The notes below the pieces were generated by a model. It saw nothing but the letters and a program-made list of their open reading frames with translations. It did no database searches and was not told the DNA's origin. Of a stretch of 64,000 nucleotides of DNA, positions 23,866 to 36,009 are shown one piece after another. The stretch spans positions 12,561,987 through 12,625,986 of the forward strand of contig CM060696.1 of assembly GCA_030686995.1 (NCBI GenBank), given 5' to 3'. Position numbers and translations under genes: made by a program. The stretch comes from Artemisia argyi. Lineage: Eukaryota; Streptophyta; Magnoliopsida; Asterales; Asteraceae. Position 1 is the stretch's first letter. Every line of letters begins with the position of its first letter.

Positions 23866-25366
23866 GTTAGAGCCGTATCCCGAATACAAATAGGCCGCAC
23901 CCAAGATGAAATTGACTAAGACTTTACATGATTGGCTAGTCAAACCTGATAGCCAATCTAGTGGTCAAGTATGTACCATATGGTTATAGAAGATATCTTG
24001 TAAAATGGAAATACACATAAGGGGCTAAAGTTGTAATGTGTTAAATGAATTATAAGTATCATGTGGCCAAACTATAATAGGAAGGGACTTAAAGGACTAA
24101 AGTTGCCAAATTGGCAAACTTCCAACAAACAAATGTCTAGAAGGTTCTCTAGACTTCTATTAGTTCATTTGGATAAGTGTTTTGTGGGTGTGTGGTGATG
24201 GTGTCGGTTTACAAGCAAGAAAAAAGGAGGGAAAGACAAGGTTTTGCTTGTGATTAAGTGGTGGAAGATTAGAGGTCCCAATGAAGAGTTAAGTTTATAC
24301 TAACCACTCCTACATTAACTAAGTAATCTCATTTGAGTTATTTGAATAAATTAGTGTTCATTGGAGAGTCTTGAATATATATGATCATGGTGATGACCAT
24401 ATAAGGTTTTAGGTGTGTTCTTGGGTTGTATAAACCCTTGTCTATGTTATGGCTTTATTGTGTTAATAGATGTTGTGATGATTGGAGGAAAACGTATAAA
24501 AATGGATGAAAACATGAGAAAACATATAAAAACATTAGAAAAATGGATGATAAGGTAAGTAGCTTGGGTGATAAGGTAAGTAACTTGGTTACTATATGCT
24601 TAATATGAATGTTATTGTATTATGTGTTCATGAATGAAGGTGTTAGAAATAGTTATAGTTGGAAGTAGAGTGAGATATGAGGAATGACTAGTTAAAGGAT
24701 TTAATGTTGGCTTGATTAGGAATGACTAAGGTACGTGTTATGTTTCTATGTGTTATATGTGGGTGATGGTAAGTGGTTATGGTATATGTTAATCGTTATA
24801 GCATTTATAGTGATAGATGTCTTGGATTAGTGTGAAATGTTCATGTTACATATATGATGATTTAAATATTAATCATGTGCTGACAATTTACTTACTAAGC
24901 ATTTAGCTTATGTTTTAGTGTTATAACGTTTTGTAGGTCTTTTCAAAGAGTTATGGTTGGATTAAAGATTAAGGATTGACAAGTGCGGATTAAAAGGTTG
25001 TGTAAGTAAGTTAGAGCTTAGTATATAATACTGAGCTCAAAGTCCAAGTTATGTCCCAGTGGTCTTTAATGGTTTGTAAATGTGTCATCAAGTGTCATGG
25101 TTCATGTCTTTGGTCGTTCAAGTATTTTGGTTGTCAAGTAGTGTGTTATAGAAATGGTTAAAGTGCTTATGTCTAATTAAAGGGGTGTTTGGATTAGTGT
25201 ATATTTATACCCATTTTGGGGTTCAACGGGTCGAATGGTTATGAAAATGATCTATTATACTATGTAAATGAATTATGGAAGTTTTAGTGCTATCTCAAGT
25301 TATATAAGCCGGTTTTCTGAAATTAAAGTAAAGTATAAGATATGTTTATTTTGAAATCTTACTGCA

Positions 25367-25532
25367 GGTACCATATGACCATATGATATATTTTCAAATG
25401 GCCATAGGCCCCCTACAGGAAGTCCGCAGGCACCATATGACCATATGAGATATTTTCATATGGTCGTATGTGGGTTTATTAATTTTTGAGATGAGCATAC
25501 GGTCATATGAGAATATTTCATATGGCCATATG
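25367..25532. repeat. CATATG palindrome cluster
   Basis: Three imperfect phrases each contain paired palindromes such as CCATATGACCATATG, ATATTTTCATATGG and CATATGGCCATATG. It is non-coding. Confidence 0.7.
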
Positions 25533-25795
25533 CTTGGTTTTTAAGATTTTATCAATTTTTGGAATTTCATATCTTTTAAACCGTAAGTCGTCACGGGTCG
25601 TGCTACCCGTCATTTTGAAGGTAATTGAGTCTAGTTTCATTTAAAAATACTTTCAAGGGTTGGATGGTAATAGATTTTTATCAGATCATAAAAGAGTAAC
25701 AGTAAGTCATTTAAAGTTGGGTCATTTCCGCGTAATTATTAAAGGTTTTGGTCAAATCGGGCACGATCCATTTTTATCCATTTTTATGCATATAA

Positions 25796-26559
25796 TATGT
25801 ATAAAAATGGATAAAAATGCATGAAAATAGATAAAAACTTATGAAAACAGATTAAAACATATGAAAATATGAGAAAAGCGGACACATACACATAAAAACT
25901 AATGGAAATGGATAAAAATGTATGAAAATGGATACAAACGTGAAAAAAAGGATGAAAACGGATAATACGTGAGAAAAATGGACGAAAACATTTAAAAATA
26001 GATAAAATGGATTAAAACGTGAGAAAAACGGACAAAATGGATAAAAACGTATGAAAGTAGAATAAAACATATGAAAACGGAAGAAAAATAGATGAAAACA
26101 TGTAAAACAGACAAAAACAGATAAAAACGTGTGAAAAATGGTCGAAATCAGATAAAAAAAAGTATGGAAACGTGAAAATAACGGACGAAAACGTGTAAAA
26201 ACGGATAAAAATTGATAAAAAATGTGAGAAAATTGGACGAAAACATTTTAAACAGACTTAAACGGATAAAAACATTTGAAAACATTAAAAATAGAGTAAA
26301 AACGGATAAAATGTGGGAAAAACGGACGAAGACGTTTAAAAACGTAGGAAAACGGATAAAAACGTATAAAAATGTGAAAAAACGGATGAAAACATGTAAA
26401 AACGGACAAAAATGATTTAAAACGTGAGAAAAACAGACAAAAACGTTTATCAACGGATGAAAATGGATAAAATCATATGAAAACGGATAAAATGTATGAA
26501 AACATAAAAAAGGGACAAAAACGTGTAAAACGGATAAAAACATTAGAAAAATGGACGAA
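25796..26559. repeat. Right-arm decamer array (GAAAACGNAT type)
   Basis: Tandem decamers such as GATAAAAACG, GAAAACGGAC and GAAAAACGGA, the mirror of 23091-23865. Confidence 0.88.
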
Positions 26560-26806
26560 AACATAAATTGGTTAGGAGATATATGGTGGGTGCTAATGGA
26601 GGACTTACGATGCAAATATTTTTGCTTGCATTAAGAGATAACGGAGGATAATTTGCATTGTTAGTCCTCATTGACTGATTTTACTAACGAACGGATGGTT
26701 TTGTGCCAACTTTACTAACGGATGGATAGTTCTGAGCCAAAAAAAACCACGAGGATGTAAAGCGAGACACATGACAACCTACAGGGATGTATTTTGGACT
26801 TTACTC
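26560..26806. repeat. Right terminal inverted repeat
   Basis: Inverse of 22820-23090. Followed directly by the TSD copy 26807-26815. Confidence 0.85.
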
Positions 26807-26815
26807 CTTCCCTTT

Positions 26816-29800
26816 TGTCACAACTCATAAATTCTGGTCATTTTCCGAACTTTCACATTTACTATTCATCAGTTACTATTCACCGATCACTATTCATCAT
26901 TTTTTGTGTCAGTTTGAGATTCCGAGAAGCGTTCAGAAAATTCACTATTCACATGACACTATTCATTTCCAAGAGAAAAACACTATTCACGTGCATTACA
27001 CATTTCATCGTAAATTTAGTTTACGGGTATTCAAATCCGCGTAACCGGATTGGTTTAACTGCGAATTCGAGGAATCACCATTTCGGACATTTCATATAGA
27101 CTAGAAATAGTCTGCATATCATCATAATAGCATTTGCATACTATTCCACTCGTAGGATATTTAAATTAATACTTTTAGTATAATTGACTTTTTACTTATA
27201 TTTATTTCTAAATAAACGTTAACACGCGACCAATAATGTGACTAACACGTCCGACACTCCCGACTATAATCCTAGTATAATTTCATACTCATAATAATGA
27301 TATAAAAATTATAATATTAATTTACCCGGTGTTTTGGAAATTTATTTAATTAATATCGTAAGTTTAATATAATTACGACGGTTTTCGTAAAAACTAAACA
27401 ATAATCATCCAAACACTCATTATTCATACCCGACATATTTTTACAATTTTTACGACTTTATTATGTCCCGGTTAACTCCGTTACAATTTATTTTTAGTTA
27501 ACTCGGTACCCGGTATACCCTAAAACTATTAATATATACACAATAATACAATATTTACCCACTTTCTTACACAAAATACCACCTTTTCTTCCCCCCCCCC
27601 CCCTCCATGTTGCCGCCCCCCCCCCCCCCTCCATACTAATCATCTTACACATCTTGAAATTTTTACCATCTCATTAATGTTGTCATATAGTTGTCTAATA
27701 TATAAAATATATAACATAAACTACCCATTTTCACCTCATTTTTCAAGATCTAAACAAGATAACTTTTCTCTCTTTCTCTCTTTGGTGGTGCTCGGCCTAA
27801 ACAACAAGAACAAGCAAGAATCATTTATTTTTCAAGATCTAGTAATTATCTAGTGTATTTTGTACTCCTATAAGGGTTGTGTAATATAAACTCACGGCTT
27901 ACTTAGGTTTTCACCATCAAAAGCTCATTAATCTTTCAAGTAAGTGTATGAAACTCATTTTTATAATTTTACCAAGTTTTTATAATGATCATATGCTTTT
28001 TATACAAGATCTACATGCATATGTTAGTTTATACCACCCTATTTAAACTTTTATATTTTTTAAGCCTTAGAAATGGAACATAGGTAGATCCTTGTTAGAT
28101 CCATTTTATTTATGATGTTTAGGAACCCATGACACCCTAAGAAGGTGTATGGTAAGATTAGACTAGATTTGTGGTGATTGAAAGTGATTTGGTTAGATTT
28201 GAAACAAGTTTGAAACTAGGAAAATGATTTTTGAAACTATATATATACCTACTGTCCTTATTTTAAAAACGTGGGAAACTCAGTAACTCGGGGGTAATTT
28301 TTGACCAAATATTTAGAAAATACTTTCAAAAACGAAACTTTTGGTGAAAGAACGGATTAAAACGAGTTTATAACGAAGGAGATATGATTTTTGCAAGTTT
28401 AACGACGAAAACTATTTTCTGAAAATTTAACGTGCTGTTGGACGACTTTCAACGGACAAATAGAGGCGTTAGACGTAACCTAGAGGAGCTGAACTTTCAA
28501 AAATATATTAATACATGTTAAGACGAATCCGTGGATATAAAGAACGAGGAAAATGAACTTAAAACGACATAGATATACGCGTTTAAAAATCGTCAAAACT
28601 ATATACATATTTGTAGTCACTAATGGAAATAATGAACTACATACTAAATGCTATATTTTCTAGAAATATTATTAAGAGCTATATTTTCAACAAATGAAGT
28701 ATGTGTGACCCAAAACTTATTTATACGACTAATTGACGTTATTTTAAGGCTTTCAAAATGAAGAATATAACACTAACATTTTATATACGATATATTACGA
28801 AAAGTTTTTATAAGCCTAGTTGGACTTATTTTTCCTAAGTATGGAAAGTACTTTACTTTGACAATAACAATTATTTTCAAGTTACGAGTGGTATAGGTAT
28901 CATGTGCATTAACATTCACTACATCATTTTATGATCTAAATTTGATCATATTCATTCATATTAGGTTGCGGTTAGAAATCGTACCTCATTTCTGTGTATC
29001 CACTTTTGTCATCGTAGCTATCGCACCAGGTGAGTCATAGACCCACTTTTACTCTTTTATTACTCGTTTTAAACTATTTGGGGGAGATACATGCACAAAT
29101 ACTTGCTTGATACTTGAAATGTTTATACTTTTATACTACGCTAAGTTTTTAATACTTTTAGCAGAACTACTATATGTGTCTTAATGTGTAAATCTTGATT
29201 GTGTATTCTTGAGCAACGTATATCTTTGGGAAATGGCACCCAGTAGTCTCTTATCTTTCGGAAATGGCACCCAGTAGTCTCTTATCTTTGGAAAATGGCA
29301 CCCAGTATTCTTTTATCTTTGGGTAATGGCACCCAGTAGTCTCTTATCTTTGGGAAATGGCACCCAGTAGTCTCTTATCTTTGGGAAATGGCACCCAGTA
29401 GTCTAATATCTTTGGTAAGTGGCACCCAGTAGTCTTTAATCTTTGAGCATTGGCATGTACACATATCGTATACACATATGTCTTAATCATACTATATGTT
29501 AGCAGTGGATTGTGAACATACAGGTTACAAGTCTCTTATGGCGGGACTTGGAACTGAGTGGATTTACGATGCCTTTGCTGTGTGATCATTTTCTATAGGC
29601 TTTATTTGTTAAACAAACTCTATGAACTCACCAACCTCGTGTTGACACTTTAGCATGTATTTTCAGGTTTTAAGCAATGGCACGCTACTGGAGGTTTTGG
29701 CAGGGCATAGCATGGTCATAGAAGACTCTGATTTTTTATATGGGGACCGTTTTAAACTATTTTAAGGGCCTACTTCCGCAATATATTTTAACGATGTAAA

Positions 29801-29937
29801 TTCAATACTTTTGGTTAAACTATTTTATTCTAAATGATTGAAGTGAAAACTATTTTTGTACTTGTGTTGTGATACCGATTGAGTTACACCCCAGCTGCAT
29901 GTATGCTTCCGCAGGACCCGATTTTGGGGGTGTGACA
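26816..29937 (+). repeat. Gypsy 5' LTR
   Basis: TG...CA, 3122 bp. Contains two poly(C) runs (27591-27603, 27616-27629) and a 31-bp tandem array (29221-29455). Confidence 0.92.
29221..29455. repeat. 31-bp tandem array in 5' LTR
   Basis: Seven full units and a partial one, of the form ATCTTTGGGAAATGGCACCC followed by AGTAGTCTCTT. There are no spacers, so it is not a CRISPR array. The 3' LTR has a contracted version at 34443-34631. Confidence 0.92.
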
Positions 29938-29952
29938 GATTGGCATTAGAGC
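29938..29952 (+). other. Gypsy primer-binding site
   Basis: TGGCATTAGAGC lies three bases after the LTR. It matches the Met-tRNA site TGGTATCAGAGC at 10 of 12 positions. Confidence 0.75.
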
Positions 29953-31600
29953 TTTAGCTATAGCGAACTGAGTGTTTTTAAAACCTAGACTATAGCTACT
30001 TTCAAGAAAACTTAACCCTATGACCGTCACGTGCCTGCCTGCCAAGATGATGCCTCACTTGTGGTTTGTTGTTGACATATGTGATGAGATTTGTATCTCA
30101 TTATTTGGTATATTATATTCATTTATTATAGTTGATTACTATAATTGTCTTTCATATAAGCATGTTCACGTATCATATATGTCACCGCGTTATGTTTTTC
30201 CTTGCATAGTTTCACCATTTGACCTCGAGTTTGGTCACTGCCTTAGTCTTTCAGAACGTCTTGATATTTGTGAAGGACATAGTCTTAGTATAACTGAGCT
30301 GAGTATTTCAAAATTCATGGAACCTCGGTGGAATGTATACTGGCCATCTACATTCAACCCGGGATAGTGAGATATAGGCTGACCACCTATGTCTGACTCA
30401 GAGATGAATTTTGCAACACTGAGAATGGTTATAATAAAATTTTGTCTGGATTGAATTCTCTACCCAATTTCAAAATGTTTCATTTTACATCACAGTATTC
30501 TCTTTCATCACAATCTCATTATGTCGCGGCTGTCACAGTCTTTTCCCTTCTCACCATCACTATCATTCCCTTTCCCATCCCTATATATATAAGGAATTAG
30601 CTAACCCTCTATAGATTCCTATGACACTCATCACTCACTTCTCCCTATATTGATAAGTGGATATTATCAATGATCTCCCTAGGAAAGACTTTCCATACCA
30701 TCTACGAGGAGGATCCCTCGGTACATTAAGACCATTCCAAAAATCAACAGAAACCTCAAGATATCACAAAACCATTCGAACCACTATCACTAGCCTGATC
30801 GCCAAAATTCTACCATCTAGAAAGTATTGGCTTGACTGAATTACAAGATTAGTTTCGATGCGAATGCTCACTGAACAACACCATAGAGATAAAAATCCAA
30901 CCTCTTAACCAAGACTATAGAACCTGCAATTGAACATGTCCTCACCAATAGACTTTATTCAAATATGTTAGGCGCCTAGGTATTTGTGCAGACATAACTA
31001 CCCGACTATTTTATCCCCTTAATACTTTCACTTTTAAATGGATTTTTTCTCTAAACTACAGTTATAAAAAACATATATCTTGTAAGAAATACTTTTCTGA
31101 GACACTTATTTTGACAAGCAAATTTCTTTTGGTTAATCTTTTGCAAATCTATTGGATGTTAAGAAATTTTAAACATCGATCTTTGGTAAACAAGATTATC
31201 CACCTTATGTTGAAAACTGTCCTATCTTGCATAATTATTAAATTTTGAAAAAAAAAATGTTACTTGGAAAGTCGTTTGCTTAAAGTTGTAAATTCATTTA
31301 TTCAGGGAAGGTTTATGAACAAAACACACAATCTCAAAAACAAACTTTGAAAATCAATCACTATATTACATCACTTATACATTTAGGAGTTTGTGAATTG
31401 ATGACATAGAGCTTGGGAAAATCTTAGTAATGGAGACTAAGCACTGTAGGTAGAGAAAGACTCAATTCATGACATTCCTGCGGAGGATCACAACCTTATC
31501 CTAACCAAATCTTTCTAATAACACCCTTTGACGGACTTAACTTTGTAAGATTTTTCCACAAGATTCATGATACCTATTCCAACTATTCCTAATGGAGGAA
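29953..31600 (+). other. Degenerate gypsy interior, no readable gag or RT
   Basis: It contains fragments I could not assign. The 115-codon frame 30020-30367 lacks any retroelement motif and is probably spurious. Gag, protease, RT and RNase H are deleted or beyond recognition by eye. Confidence 0.45.
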
Positions 31601-31999
31601 TTTGATTCACCTCAAACTTCTGGCAGATTTCATTAAGATTCCTTTGAAACCACACCACCTATTATCTTCAGACCAATGGTCAGGATTAGAGAATGATTCA
31701 AACATAGGGAGATATACCCAATTCGGGTGTGATTGATTCTGGAAATGGTTGGGCTAACCATTTGCTATAAATCGGATTCCTTGACAACAATAGCTATCAA
31801 AAGATTCCAAAGACAACACCATTGAGACATAATTCACAAACGTGGAGAGATAAACCCGAGATACATTGGACCATTCAATATTTCAGATAATATGGGCCTA
31901 GTGGCCTACAGACTTGAGCTCCCATTAGAGCCCAGTAGCTTACACGATAAATATCATCATCTTTTCACCAATACCACTCTAGAGAGCAACACAAACTGA
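31601..31999 (+). pseudogene. Ty3/gypsy integrase C-terminal remnant
   Basis: The frame reads FTSNFWQISL, later YYLQTNGQD and NNSYQKIPKTTPL, with stops. Then an open stretch 31844-31999 contains NPRYIGPFNI and MGLVAYRLELPLE before TGA. These correspond to the integrase core end (TS.FW..L, YHPQTDGQSER, NNSYH) and the GPY/F module (RYIGPF, GPVAYRLELP) of plant Ty3/gypsy pol. The stretch between the two blocks is deleted, and the usual HVSNLKKC tail is replaced. It confirms plus orientation for the element. Confidence 0.85.
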
Positions 32000-32021
32000 A
32001 CTTCGGGACGAAATTCCTGTT

Positions 32022-32033
32022 AGAGGGGAAGAC
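32022..32033 (+). other. Gypsy polypurine tract
   Basis: AGAGGGGAAGAC directly precedes the 3' LTR. The upstream TTCGGGACGAAATTC is the common 3' coding-end phrase of plant gypsy elements. Confidence 0.8.
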
Positions 32034-35000
32034 TGTCACAACTCGTAAATTCTGGTCATTTCCAGAACTTTCACATTTACTATTCATCAGTTACTATTCA
32101 CCGATCACTATTCATCATTTTACTATTCATCATTTTTTGTGTCAGTTTGAGATTCCGAGAAGCATTCAGAAAATTCACTATTTACATGACACTATTCATT
32201 TCCAAAAGAAAAACACTATTCACGTGCATTACACATTTCATCGTAAATTTAGTTTACGGGTATTCAAATTCGCGTAACCGGATTGGTTTAACTGCGAATT
32301 CGAGGAATCACCATTTGGGACATTTCATATAGACTAGAAATAGTCTGCATATCATCATAATAGCATTTGCATACTATTCCACTCGTAGGATATTTAAATT
32401 AATACTTTTAGTATAATTGACTTTTTACTTATATTAATTTCTAAATAAACGTTCACACGCGACCAATAATGTGACTAACACGTCCGACACACCCGAATAT
32501 AATCCTAGTATAATTTCATACTCATAATAATGATATAAAAATTATAATATTAATTTACCCGGTGTTTTGGAAATTTATTTAATTAATATCATAAGTTTAA
32601 TATAATTACGACGGTTTTTGTAAAAACTAAACAATAATCATCCAAACACTCAATATTGATACCCGACATATTTTTACAATTTTTATGACTTTATTATGTC
32701 CCGGTTAACTCCGTTAAAATTTATTTTTAGTTAACTCGGTACCTGGTATACCCTAAAACTATTAATATATACTATACAATATTTACCCACTTTCTTACAC
32801 AAAATACCACCTTTTCTTCCCCCCCCCCCTCCATGTTGCCGCCCCCCCCCCCCTCCATACTAATCATCTTATACATCTTGAAATTTTTACCATCTCATTA
32901 ATGTTGTCATATAGTTGTCTAATATATAAAATATATAACATAAACTACCCATTTTCACCTCATTTTTCAAGATCTAAACAAGATAACTTTTCTCTCTTTC
33001 TCTCTTTGGTGGTGCTCGGCCTAAACAACAAGAACAAGCAAGAATCATTTATTTTTCAATATCTAGTAATTATCTAGTGTATTTTGTACTCCTATAAGGG
33101 TTTTGTAATACAAACTCAAGGCTTACTTAGGTTTTCACCATCAAAAGCTCATTAATCTATCAAGTAAGTGTATGAAACTCATTTTAATAATTTTACCAAG
33201 TTTTTATAATGATCATATGCTTTTTTTACAAGATCTACATGCATATGTTAGTTTATACCACCCTATTTAAACTTTTATATCTTTTAAGCCTTAGAAATGG
33301 ATCATAGGTAGATCCTTGTTAGATCCATTTTATTTATGATGTTTAGGAACCCATGACACCCTAAGAAGGTGTATGGTAAGATTAGACTAGATTTGTGGTG
33401 ATTGAAAGTGATTTGGTTAGATTTGAAACAAGTTTGAAACTAGGAAAATGATTTTTGAAACTATATATATACCTATTGTCCTTATTTTAAAAACGTGGGA
33501 AACCCAGGAACTCAGGGGAAATTTTTGACCAAATATTTAGAAAATACTTTCAAAAACAAAACTTTTGGCAAAAGAACGGATTAAAACGAGTTTATAACGA
33601 AGGAGATATAATTTTTGCAAGTTTAACGACGAAAACTATTTTCTGAAAATTTAACGTGCTGTTGGACGACTTTCGAAGGACAAATAGAGGCGTTAGACGT
33701 AACCTAGAGGAGCCGACCTATCAAGAATATATTAATACATGTTAAGACGAACCGTGGATATAAAGAACGAGGAAAATGAACTTAAAACGACATAGATATA
33801 CGCGTTTAAAAATCGTCAAAACTATATACATATTTGTAGTCACTAATGGAAATAATGAACTACGTACTAAATGTTATATTTTCTAGAAATATTATTAAGA
33901 GCTATATTTTCAACAAATGAAGTATGTGTGACCCAAAACTTATTTATACGACTAATTGACGTTATTTTAAGGCTTTCAAAATGAAGAATATAACACTAAC
34001 ATTTTATATACGATATATTACGACAAGTTTTTATAAGCCTAGTTGGACTTATTTTTCCGAAGTATGGAAAGTACTTTACTTTGACAATAACAATTATTTT
34101 CAAGGTACGAGTGGTATAGGTGTCATGTGCATGAACATTCACTACATCATTTTATGATCTAAATTTGATCATATTCATTCATATTAGGTTGCGGTTAGAG
34201 ATCGTACCTCATTTCTGTGTATCCGCTTTTGTTATCGTAGCTATCGCACCAGGTGAGTCATAGCCCCACTTTTACTCTTTTACTACTCGTTTTAAACTAT
34301 TTGGGGGAGATACATGCACAAATACTTGCTTGATAATTGAAATGTTTATACTTTTATACTACGCTAAGTTTTTAATACTTTTAGCAGAACTACTATATGT
34401 GTCTTAATGTGTAAATCTTGATTGTGTATTCTTGAGCAACGTATATCTTTGGGAAATGGCACCCAGTAGTCTCTTATCTTTGGGAAATGGCACCCAGTAG
34501 TCTCTTATCTTTGGGAAATGGCATCTTTGGGAAATGGCACCCAGTAGTCTCTTATCTTTGGGAAATGGCACCCAGTAGTCTAATATCTTTGGTAAGTGGC
34601 ACCCAGTAGTCTTTAATCTTTGAGCATTGGCATGTATACATATCGTATACACATATGTCTTAATCATACTATATGTTAGCAGTGGATTGTGAACACACAG
34701 GTTACAAGTCTCTTATAGCGGGACTTGGAACTAAGTGGATTTACGATGCCTTTGCTGTGTGATCATTTTCTATAGGCTTTATTTGTTAAACAAACTCTAT
34801 GAACTCACCAACCTCGTGTTGACACTTTAGCATGTATTTTCAGGTTTTAAGCAATGGCACGCTACTGGAGGTTTTGGCAGGGCATGGCATGGTCATAGAA
34901 GACTCTGATTTTTTATATGGGGACCGTTTTAAACTATTTTAAGGGCCTACTTCCGCACTATATTTTAACGATGTAAATTCAATACTTTTGGTTAAACTAT

Positions 35001-35114
35001 TTTATTCTAAATGATTGAAGTGAAAACTATTTTTGTACTTGTGTTGTGATACCGATTGAGTTACACCCCAGCTGCATGTATGCTTCCGCTGGACCCGATT
35101 CTGGGGGTGTGACA
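32034..35114 (+). repeat. Gypsy 3' LTR
   Basis: 3081 bp, partner of 26816-29937. It has an extra tttactattcatca unit near 32115, shorter poly(C) runs (32819-32829, 32842-32853) and a contracted 31-bp array. Confidence 0.92.
34443..34631. repeat. 31-bp tandem array in 3' LTR (contracted)
   Basis: Five full units and one unit cut to 16 bp (34516-34521 region). Compared with the 5' LTR, this shows copy-number change since insertion. Confidence 0.9.
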
Positions 35115-35119
35115 CCTTT

Positions 35120-36009
35120 TTAGAATTTAAGAATGATCATTTATAAATGTAGCTAACTTGTCACATTTTTTATTTTGGTTTATGGTAATCTGTGACCGGC
35201 TATGAAGGTAAAACGATACATCAAACTAACGAAAATGACGACAAGTTTGGTACCCCAATTTGCTAAAAAATTAGTTTGCTACATTGAAGAAAAAAATTAC
35301 AAGTGAAACATATTTTAAAATGATTATCCCTTATCATGTATTGAAATTTAGTAGTTCATAACGTAGAAAGTTTAAGATAATTAGTGGTGTATGTCACAGT
35401 TGCTTTAGCCATGCACCATTGTTTACGTTTAAGTATTGATCATTCCTATAGCATGAAATCACGGAGTTGAGTTTCATGATTTTAGAATTTACATGAATTC
35501 AAAATATATACATAACTTCAGATATAGCTGAAGGTTTCCATGTTCATAGACTCGGGAATAGAGGAGTATTATATATTATGATATGATTAAGATATAGCTA
35601 AAAAAAGCCAAGAAAGGCTGCTCACAAGAAGCATCATTAGCCATGATATGGGTGCACAAGAAATACACCATTAGTTACTTAGAGTGCCTAAGAAGTGCAC
35701 GATGTGGAACTCCCATAATAGCATCCTTTTACTTAACATAAAAGCATCCTAAGTGGATGACTCGTGCATGTACTCATGAAATCCTTGGTGGATGACCCCA
35801 GTCAGAAAGCACATATAACAAGTCTGAGCCCCAAGAAGAGTATTCGTTTCCTAGGGAATTCCAACTTAGCAGAAAGTCAATATCGCATACTTAGAAATAT
35901 ATGCACCTATGTAGAAACCCAGATTCTTACTTGTATAGTTGTACAATAAAGTAACATTCCATTTTCAGATATAGAAATATATTCATTTTTTATATAGAAA
36001 ATGCGATTT
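35120..36009. other. Non-coding flank right of the gypsy element
   Basis: I see no gene, RNA or repeat. By the TSDs, this was originally continuous with 22529-22819. Confidence 0.5.

Larger units (their letters stand above)
22820..26806. mobile_element. Mutator-like element with long repeat-built arms, 3987 bp
   Basis: The left end GAGTAAAGTCCAAAATA is inverted at the right end (TATTTTGGACTTTACTC, ending 26806). The flanks are the perfect 9-bp TSD CTTCCCTTT (22811-22819, 26807-26815), as in Mutator-like elements. The terminal inverted repeats proper are about 270 and 247 bp (22820-23090, 26560-26806). Inside each, the inversion continues as a degenerate decamer array (23091-23865 and 25796-26559), giving arms of about 1 kb. 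The 1.9-kb interior has no transposase or recognisable gene. It holds a short extra decamer patch (24484-24550) and a cluster of CATATG palindromes (25367-25532). The element is non-autonomous and foldback-like in architecture. Confidence 0.9.
26816..35114 (+). mobile_element. Ty3/gypsy element with large LTRs and collapsed interior, 8.3 kb
   Basis: Two LTRs of 3122 and 3081 bp (TGTCACA...TGTGACA) flank a 2.1-kb interior, with TSD CCTTT (26811-26815 and 35115-35119). The primer site TGGCATTAGAGC (29941-29952) and purine tract AGAGGGGAAGAC (32022-32033) give plus orientation. Only integrase debris remains of the coding region, so the element is non-autonomous by decay. The LTRs differ by a few percent by eye, so the insertion is fairly young. 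Its 5' end starts at the base after the Mutator TSD. Confidence 0.93.

Noticed and set aside
29221..29455. CRISPR-like regular 31-bp repeats
   Set aside because: Contiguous tandem units with no spacers, in a eukaryotic LTR.
30020..30367. 115-codon ORF in the gypsy interior
   Set aside because: No retroelement or host motif, and surrounded by decayed pol. Probably chance.
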